From: Ligilactobacillus hayakitensis DSM 18933 = JCM 14209
GTDB taxonomy: Bacteria > Bacillota > Bacilli > Lactobacillales > Lactobacillaceae
Direction: 5' to 3'
Length of the DNA: 40,029 bases
Assembly (NCBI RefSeq): GCF_000615845.1
Contig: NZ_BAML01000014.1
Span: 1 to 40,029 of the forward strand
Shown here: positions 35,255 through 40,029 of the stretch, one piece after another
Position numbering within the stretch: position 1 is the first letter of the stretch
Layout of the letters: each line of letters starts with the position of its first letter
Program-made: the position numbers and the translations under genes
Notes under the pieces: generated by a model
What the model was told of the DNA's origin: nothing
Database searches by the model: none
Seen by the model: the letters and a program-made list of their open reading frames with translations, nothing else

Positions 35255-35440
35255 TTAGAAACGACGCTTGTTCTTACGTTTACGAGCAGCTTCAGACTTC
35301 TTCTTACGCTTTACACTTGGCTTTTCGTAGAATTCGCGTTTACGGTATTCTTGTAAAGTACCTGTTTTTGAAACGGAACGTTTGAAGCGACGAAGAGCGT
35401 CATCAAGAGATTCGTTTTTACGAACGACTGTTTTTGACAT
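35255..35440 (-). CDS. rpsU: 30S ribosomal protein S21
   Basis: The 61-residue S21 protein of the small subunit, needed for efficient initiation. [20 protein letters not shown] and the arginine/lysine-rich tail ([18 protein letters not shown]) are characteristic. The GGAGGGAGGGAAACAGT leader is a strong ribosome site. A near-consensus promoter lies upstream. It is divergent from ppsR, as commonly seen in lactobacilli, although the usual downstream yqeY is absent here. Confidence 0.97.
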   Translation of the reverse strand: MSKTVVRKNESLDDALRRFKRSVSKTGTLQEYRKREFYEKPSVKRKKKSEAARKRKNKRRF

Positions 35441-35516
35441 ACTGTTTCCCTCCCTCCGTGCTTTAATGTAACCGTCTAAAATAGCAATTTTTTACGTATT
35501 TCAACAGTTCTTTTTT

Positions 35517-35545
35517 ATTATAACGAATGCCTTTTACATCGTCAA
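35517..35545 (-). promoter_or_regulatory. Sigma-A promoter for rpsU
   Basis: TTGACG, 17 bases, TATAAT on the minus strand, 77 bases before the rpsU start. Confidence 0.85.
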
Positions 35546-35584
35546 TAAAATTTAGAAACTTTTCTGTAAATATCTAACTCTTTA

Positions 35585-35613
35585 TAGACACATTACTTTA
35601 AAAACCATATAAT
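35585..35613 (+). promoter_or_regulatory. Sigma-A promoter for ppsR
   Basis: TAGACA, 17 bases, TATAAT, about 40 bases before the ppsR start. Confidence 0.75.
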
Positions 35614-35652
35614 ATATAGTGTAAAACGCTTACTTTCAGGAGGGGATTCTCT

Positions 35653-36465
35653 ATGAATAATGAAAAAATTAATATCTACATCATTTCAGATTCGCTGGGG
35701 GAAACTGGATTTAGTTTATTAACAGCGGGAACTGTTCAATTTCCAAAAAGTCAATTTAATATTAGTCGTTTCCCATTAGTTAAAACAGAATCATTATTAA
35801 ATGGTATTTTGAACAAAGCTAAAAAAGATAATGCAATTATTCTACATACTTTAGTAAATCCCGAATTATCAAATTTAGTTAATAGTTTTTGTAAAGAAAA
35901 TAACCTACAAGTTTTTGATGCATTAACTGATCTTGTAACTATTTTACAAAATCGAACAAAAGAAACACCTCTTTATGCATCTGGATTGAAGCACAATATG
36001 AATACAGATTATTTCAAACGAATTGAAGCGCTTGAATTCGCTGTTACCTATGATGATGGAAAAGATCCATCTGGATTTTTAAAAGCTGACATTGTATTAT
36101 TGGGTGTTTCTAGAACTTCTAAAACGCCCCTTTCCTTATATCTTGCAAATCAAGGATATAAAGTCGCTAATCTACCACTTGTACCTAAAGCACAAATTCC
36201 TGATGAAATTTACAAGGTTGACAAAAATAAGATTTTTGGGTTAACAAATGATCCCGAAGTTTTAAATAATATTCGTCGCCAAAGAATGATTGCTTATGGC
36301 CTCAATCCTGATACAACATATTCAAACGTTGATAACATCAATGAAGAACTTGAATTTGCTAGAAACCTCTATAAAAAATTAGGGTGTCTTCAAATAAACG
36401 TTGCTAAGAAATCTATTGAAGAAACTGCCACTATTATTATTGAATCATTAGGATTAAATGCCTAA
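35653..36465 (+). CDS. Pyruvate phosphate dikinase / PEP synthase regulatory protein
   Basis: A 270-residue bifunctional kinase/pyrophosphorylase of the DUF299 family (YqfL/PpsR), which phosphorylates a threonine of PPDK or PEP synthase with ADP and removes it with phosphate. The N-terminus YIISDSLGETG and the P-loop LLGVSRTSKTPLSLYL near 148-163 are diagnostic. AGGAGGGGATTCT precedes the ATG. The target dikinase is not in this window. It forms a single-gene unit, divergent from rpsU, with its own terminator. Confidence 0.92.
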   Translation: MNNEKINIYIISDSLGETGFSLLTAGTVQFPKSQFNISRFPLVKTESLLNGILNKAKKDNAIILHTLVNPELSNLVNSFCKENNLQVFDALTDLVTILQNRTKETPLYASGLKHNMNTDYFKRIEALEFAVTYDDGKDPSGFLKADIVLLGVSRTSKTPLSLYLANQGYKVANLPLVPKAQIPDEIYKVDKNKIFGLTNDPEVLNNIRRQRMIAYGLNPDTTYSNVDNINEELEFARNLYKKLGCLQINVAKKSIEETATIIIESLGLNA

Positions 36466-36467
36466 AT

Positions 36468-36518
36468 AAAAAAGCTAAAAAGTTTCGTATTTTGATACGA
36501 TTCTTCTTAGCTTTTTTA
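36468..36518. terminator. Terminator after the PPDK regulator gene
   Basis: AAAAAGCTA...TAGCTTTTT enclosing CGTAT-TTTG-ATACG, with A- and T-runs on the two sides. Confidence 0.88.
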
Positions 36519-36538
36519 TTTCGTAACGATCAAATAGA

Positions 36539-36724
36539 TTAATCATCATTAACTTTAATGGTTAAATATACGTTAATTAAGTCTAAAATTCCGATGAAAA
36601 TTAGTATCGCATCAAGAATTGGCAGCTTACTTTTCAAGAAAAATAAGTCACTTAATGCTAAACCAAAGCAAAAAATTGCGACCCAAAAATTAAATTGACT
36701 AAATATTTTTTTCAACCTGGTCAT
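36539..36724 (-). CDS. Small two-helix membrane protein (second of a pair)
   Basis: A 61-residue protein with two hydrophobic helices (FWVAIFCFGLALSDLFFL and ILDAILIFIGILDLINVY) and short charged ends. It overlaps the preceding gene by four bases and resembles it in length, helix placement and the FW start of helix 1, so the two look like diverged tandem copies. No known family recognised. Confidence 0.6.
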   Translation of the reverse strand: MTRLKKIFSQFNFWVAIFCFGLALSDLFFLKSKLPILDAILIFIGILDLINVYLTIKVNDD

Positions 36725-36906
36725 CTCCTATTTCTGCGACGATTAATCTTAAAAGATTCATTTAGAGTAACTAATCCTAAAATTAACCAAAAAATACTAG
36801 CTATAAAAGCTTCAAATTCAGCTACAAATAAACATAACAGCGCGCATAAAAAGAATACAAGCGCACACCAAAAACTAACTTCTTCAAATATTGTCCGTCT
36901 ATTCAT
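36721..36906 (-). CDS. Small two-helix membrane protein (first of a pair)
   Basis: A 61-residue protein with two hydrophobic helices (FWCALVFFLCALLCLFVA and FIASIFWLILGLVTLNES) and an arginine-rich C-terminus (NRRRNRR). It starts nine bases after the glycosyltransferase stop and overlaps its paralogue by ATGA-type coupling. Function unknown; small membrane partners of cell-envelope enzymes are one possibility given the neighbour. Confidence 0.6.
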   Translation of the reverse strand: MNRRTIFEEVSFWCALVFFLCALLCLFVAEFEAFIASIFWLILGLVTLNESFKINRRRNRR

Positions 36907-36914
36907 TTTTTCTC

Positions 36915-37871
36915 CTATAACTTGATTAAATACATAATCTTATACATCATTGGATTCATAATCTTTAAATATATATTTACAAATCCTTTATTTTTTAAAT
37001 ATGAATTTTTCTTCCAATGTTTAAAATGTTCATTGATAAAAGTTTTAGTTCTATTTAAGAGTAATATACGTAATTGACGCTTCCTCTGAACCAAAACCTT
37101 TCGTATTAAAACATTACATAATAAATTTCGTACTGTTCGATACTCAATTTCTTCAAAATATTCATCATATAAATTACGCTTTTGATAATACTCAATAATA
37201 TTCTCATAGATGCTGAAGATATCGGCTACCTTAGTTGATTCACTATATGAAATTGATGTTTTGCGTTGAACATAGTGAACTTCTACTTTGGTATCAAAAC
37301 CAATTTCATCAACATTTTTTAAATGAGATACAATCTTAAAAAAGAATTCTTGATCCTCATATAATCTGCCAACCGGAAATAAAACCCCGATTTCTTTTAG
37401 CCAGTTAGTTTGATAGATTTTATTCCAAGCAACAACTCGGCCATGAACTAAATATTCTTTGATGGAATTGATTTGGTGACCAATATCCATTCTTTTTTTA
37501 TGCGGAAATTCCCAAACAAAGTTAGCTTCTACGATTTTTTTTTGACCGTGGTTACTTAAATTATATAAGCGTTCAAACATTGTAGGTTCAACAAAATCAT
37601 CAGAATCTATAAATGCCACATACTCGCCTGTAACGTACGTTAAACCATAATTTCTTGCATCAGAAAGCCCACCATTTTGCTTATCATAAAGAGTGATATT
37701 ATCATATTTTCGTGCAAATTCAGCTGCTATTTCACGAGACGAATCTGTACTTCCATCATTAATTAGAATGATTTCGAGTTCTTTTAAAGTTTGAGCAGTC
37801 AGACTTAACAAGCATTTTCTAAGATATTTTTCAACATTATAAATCGGTACAATAACACTAATTTTTTTCAT
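36915..37871 (-). CDS. Family 2 glycosyltransferase
   Basis: A 318-residue GT-A fold enzyme. The nucleotide-sugar site is ISVIVPIYNVEKYLRKCLLS near 4-23, with LINDGSTDSS near 35-44 and the DxD-type FIDSDDF near 87-93; YEDQEFFFK near 168 fits the later acidic motif. The C-terminal 100 residues are basic and helical, as in membrane-associated polysaccharide transferases. GAGGTGAGAAAA precedes the ATG. The donor and acceptor are unknown; it is alone apart from the two small membrane proteins downstream. Confidence 0.85.
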   Translation of the reverse strand: MKKISVIVPIYNVEKYLRKCLLSLTAQTLKELEIILINDGSTDSSREIAAEFARKYDNITLYDKQNGGLSDARNYGLTYVTGEYVAFIDSDDFVEPTMFERLYNLSNHGQKKIVEANFVWEFPHKKRMDIGHQINSIKEYLVHGRVVAWNKIYQTNWLKEIGVLFPVGRLYEDQEFFFKIVSHLKNVDEIGFDTKVEVHYVQRKTSISYSESTKVADIFSIYENIIEYYQKRNLYDEYFEEIEYRTVRNLLCNVLIRKVLVQRKRQLRILLLNRTKTFINEHFKHWKKNSYLKNKGFVNIYLKIMNPMMYKIMYLIKL

Positions 37872-37935
37872 TTTTTATTTTCTCACCTCAATTCTCTTTT
37901 AAACTTTATCAACTAATATTTTAACAGATATCCCA

Positions 37936-37974
37936 AAAAGAGGGGAAGAAAATCAAATGTTCTTCCCCTCTTTG
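37936..37974. terminator. Terminator after the YitT-family gene
   Basis: AAAGAGGGGAAGAA pairs with TTCTTCCCCTCTTT, nine-base loop, with T-run on the minus strand. Confidence 0.88.
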
Positions 37975-37980
37975 TCTGAA

Positions 37981-38853
37981 TTAGATAGTTGGTTCGTAAA
38001 ATCTCCCCATAATATGTACATTTTCTGAAATACTTACAAATGCTTTAGGATCTGCTTCATTCATTGCCTCTTTTAATTCAGGCATTTCAAATCTTGAAAT
38101 AACTGTTATTAAAACCGTTTTTTTATCATGCTGATATGCGCCTTCAGCATCATGGATAATTGTAATTCCCCTGCGCATATGCTTTTGAACCGAGAAAATA
38201 ACCTCATCAGGATTGCTAGTAATAATAATAACTTGCATTTTTTGTTGACGTGTAAATACGAGATCCATAATCCGCGCATTTACAAAAATGCTAAGGGCTG
38301 AATAAAATGCATGTGGCCATCCAAAAACAAATCCCGCTGCAATCACAATAAATATGTTAAAAATAATATTTACCGTTCCTACTGATTTACCAGTTCTCTT
38401 TCGAACTGTTAAGCCAATAATATCTAAACCACCTGTTGAAATTCCATATTTAAGCGCCAATCCTGTACCAAAACCATTTACTACACCACCAAAAATCGCA
38501 CAAATAATTGGATCAGTAGTTAAAGTAACGGGATGTATTGCTTTAATCATAATACTTGAAAAAACAACCGCCATAAAAGTAAATATTGTAAATTTATGAC
38601 TAATTTGAAACCAAGCTAATATGAATAATGGAATATTAAATAAAAGTATCAATATCGCTGGAGACATTGAAAATGGCGTGTTATGCAACAAAGTAGCTGT
38701 TAATTGTGATAACCCAGTAATTCCTGATGAATAAATTTTCCCCGGTTCCCAAAAGAAATTCATCGCTATCGAAACTAAGATACCATAAAAGAAGGCTGTT
38801 GATGCTTTAGCTAAATATTCGTGTCTCTTCCAAACTCGTTGTAATTCATCCAT
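37981..38853 (-). CDS. YitT family membrane protein (DUF161/DUF2179)
   Basis: A 290-residue membrane protein with five or six helices in the first 200 residues (ASTAFFYGILVSIAMNFFW, GITGLSQLTATLL, GLALKYGISTGGLDIIG) and a soluble C-terminal DUF2179 domain (about 205-285, VIIITSNPDEVIFSVQKHM). Function not established in the family. It starts six bases after the msrA stop, with GGAAGTAA as ribosome site, so the two genes share a transcript. Confidence 0.9.
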   Translation of the reverse strand: MDELQRVWKRHEYLAKASTAFFYGILVSIAMNFFWEPGKIYSSGITGLSQLTATLLHNTPFSMSPAILILLFNIPLFILAWFQISHKFTIFTFMAVVFSSIMIKAIHPVTLTTDPIICAIFGGVVNGFGTGLALKYGISTGGLDIIGLTVRKRTGKSVGTVNIIFNIFIVIAAGFVFGWPHAFYSALSIFVNARIMDLVFTRQQKMQVIIITSNPDEVIFSVQKHMRRGITIIHDAEGAYQHDKKTVLITVISRFEMPELKEAMNEADPKAFVSISENVHIMGRFYEPTI

Positions 38854-38859
38854 AACTAT

Positions 38860-39381
38860 TTACTTCCAGTACTTATCCTTAAATTGATTGCGTCCACTAG
38901 CTTCTTCTTGTTCGAAACGTTCTGGATTCTTCTTGTAAAAATCTTGATGATATTCTTCAGCTTCGTAAAATGGTTGAACATCTTCAATTTTTGTGACAAT
39001 TGGTTCATCAAATAGTCCACTTTGTTCTAACTTTTCTTTTGATTTCTGCGCAATTTCTCGTTGATATTCATCTTTCACAAAAATTACTGGACGATAATTA
39101 TCTCCTCGATCTTGAAATTGACCCATTGCGTCAGTTGGATCTGTTTGACGCCAGTATATCTCAACTAATTCTTCATATGAAACAACTTTTGGATCAAATG
39201 TTATCTTAACAGCTTCTGTATGTCCAGTAGTATGATCCTTAACTTCTTCGTATGTTGGGTTAACAGTATGGCCACCAGTATACCCTGATCTAACACTTAT
39301 AATTCCAGGAAATGTATCAAATGGTTTTACCATGCACCAAAAGCAGCCCCCTGCAAAAATTGCGGTCTCTTCTTTTTTCAT
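38860..39381 (-). CDS. msrA: Peptide methionine-S-sulfoxide reductase
   Basis: A 173-residue enzyme that reduces methionine S-sulfoxide in oxidised proteins. The catalytic cysteine is C13 in GGCFWCMV; other family motifs are [15 protein letters not shown] and [11 protein letters not shown]. Only C13 and C16 are present, so recycling probably uses the CxxC-type or thioredoxin directly; the C-terminal resolving cysteines of some homologues are absent. GAGGTGAAAGATA precedes the ATG. It lies between dnaD and the YitT gene. Confidence 0.95.
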   Translation of the reverse strand: MKKEETAIFAGGCFWCMVKPFDTFPGIISVRSGYTGGHTVNPTYEEVKDHTTGHTEAVKITFDPKVVSYEELVEIYWRQTDPTDAMGQFQDRGDNYRPVIFVKDEYQREIAQKSKEKLEQSGLFDEPIVTKIEDVQPFYEAEEYHQDFYKKNPERFEQEEASGRNQFKDKYWK

Positions 39382-39392
39382 TATCTTTCACC

Positions 39393-40029
39393 TCATTTAT
39401 TACTCCATTTTGTTAATGGAATTTTAGGTTTTGTTGTATTCTCTTTAATTCTATCAGAAAATCCAGATTTTGCTTTATTTTTTGTAAATTGTTTTTGCTT
39501 TTTTTCCTTGACAGATTTAATATCTTTAATGCCTTCTTTTTCCCATGAAACTAATATTCTACCAATATAATTCAAATTTGGCACTTGACTTAAAACAGCT
39601 TCGCGCAATGCAGCACGAACGATTTCATAATCATATTTATCTTCGGTAATCCAATCATGAATTGTTTGAATCTGCATTGGCGTAAGGGGCCCGTTCATTT
39701 CATCTTCAAAATCCTTGTAAAGTTGGGTTAATTGTCTATCAACGGCGAATAAATCATTTTTATTTATTTCTTGGCGTAATAACTCTTTTAACTTTTCATG
39801 TAACAAACTAAAGTCATATCGATCTTCACGTAAATTATTAGCACCAGTTACAACGTTGATTTTTAAGAGTTTTTTTTCCATTAGATTATGCACTGCTAGG
39901 GAAACATCTTCAACTTTTTTTCCTAGTCCTTGGGCAATATCATTTATATCTGGAAATAAAATCCCCTGTTGAATTTTATTATTTAAAAAGATATATATAA
40001 TAAATTCTTCATCCGTCATCCCTAATTTA
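39393..40029 (-). CDS. dnaD: DNA replication initiation protein DnaD, start beyond window
   Basis: Primosomal protein that helps DnaA and DnaB load helicase at oriC and restart sites. The N-terminal winged helix is visible from LTDEEF-like GMTDEEFIIYIFLNNKIQQG, and the C-terminal DnaB_2/DnaD domain is at the YKDFEDEMNGPLTPMQIQTI and NYIGRILVSWEKEGI segments. The ATG at 40019 is internal: the frame is open to the edge and the preceding codons (KLG) match the family, which normally has some 25 more residues at the N-terminus. Confidence 0.9.
   Translation of the reverse strand, partial: KLGMTDEEFIIYIFLNNKIQQGILFPDINDIAQGLGKKVEDVSLAVHNLMEKKLLKINVVTGANNLREDRYDFSLLHEKLKELLRQEINKNDLFAVDRQLTQLYKDFEDEMNGPLTPMQIQTIHDWITEDKYDYEIVRAALREAVLSQVPNLNYIGRILVSWEKEGIKDIKSVKEKKQKQFTKNKAKSGFSDRIKENTTKPKIPLTKWSNK

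Noticed and set aside
40017-40019. ATG as the true dnaD start
   Set aside because: The frame continues to the window edge with family-like residues and the ribosome site is poor, so the gene is cut by the window.

Overview
This is a low-GC Firmicutes chromosome segment, most likely from a homofermentative Lactobacillaceae species. Support comes from pfkA-pyk next to dnaE, a pyruvate kinase with the Bacilli C-terminal extension, the scpA-scpB-rluB/ribT/xerD/cvfB block, pepT, and an rpsU/ppsR pair. I cannot name the species. Most housekeeping genes lie on the minus strand and have strong AGGAGG-type ribosome sites.

Layout. 1-9,030: degV and a MarR regulator, rqcH, topoisomerase IV (parE, parC) and plsY. 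9,027-13,753: a tight minus-strand cluster, read from UPF0756 through cvfB, xerD, a RibT-like acetyltransferase, scpA and scpB to rluB (nucleoid condensation, dimer resolution, RNA modification). 13,833-14,300: remnant of a phage-type integrase. 14,342-20,532: dnaE, pfkA, pyk. About 20,607-29,454: an 8.85 kb integrated element between dnaE and a DUF2929 gene. 29,489-40,029: pepT, a NIF3-like protein, trmK, two unfamiliar genes, a PAP2 phosphatase, rpsU, ppsR, two tiny membrane proteins, a glycosyltransferase, a YitT-family protein, msrA and the start-truncated dnaD.

The element is the accessory part. It has a 13-bp direct repeat at its ends (candidate att core), paired TAGGGTCTCT arm sites just inside both ends, a tyrosine integrase, a CI/Stl-like repressor without a peptidase domain, a four-operator divergent control region, an AlpA/Xis-like protein, small DNA-binding proteins, a primase-polymerase, a VapE-type helicase and an ArpU-like late regulator. 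It has no capsid, tail, lysis, terminase or conjugation genes. This resembles a phage-inducible chromosomal island or another replicating phage satellite. Behind the helicase gene lie two origin-like modules built from two different 9-bp iterons, each flanking an AT-rich core in opposite orientations.

Behind the ArpU-like gene lies the most unusual stretch: about 1.4 kb with no credible gene, packed with small stem-loops. Stems change while loops and linkers are kept, including compensatory pair changes between repeat copies. I read this as a candidate large structured RNA or functional hairpin array. Its class is unknown from sequence alone (GOLLD/ROOL-type phage RNAs are the obvious comparison).

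Three housekeeping genes carry single-base anomalies: a frameshift in parE, a frameshift at an A-run in dnaE, and an ATC codon where xerD should start. As these genes are essential or core, base-calling errors are a strong alternative to real mutations.
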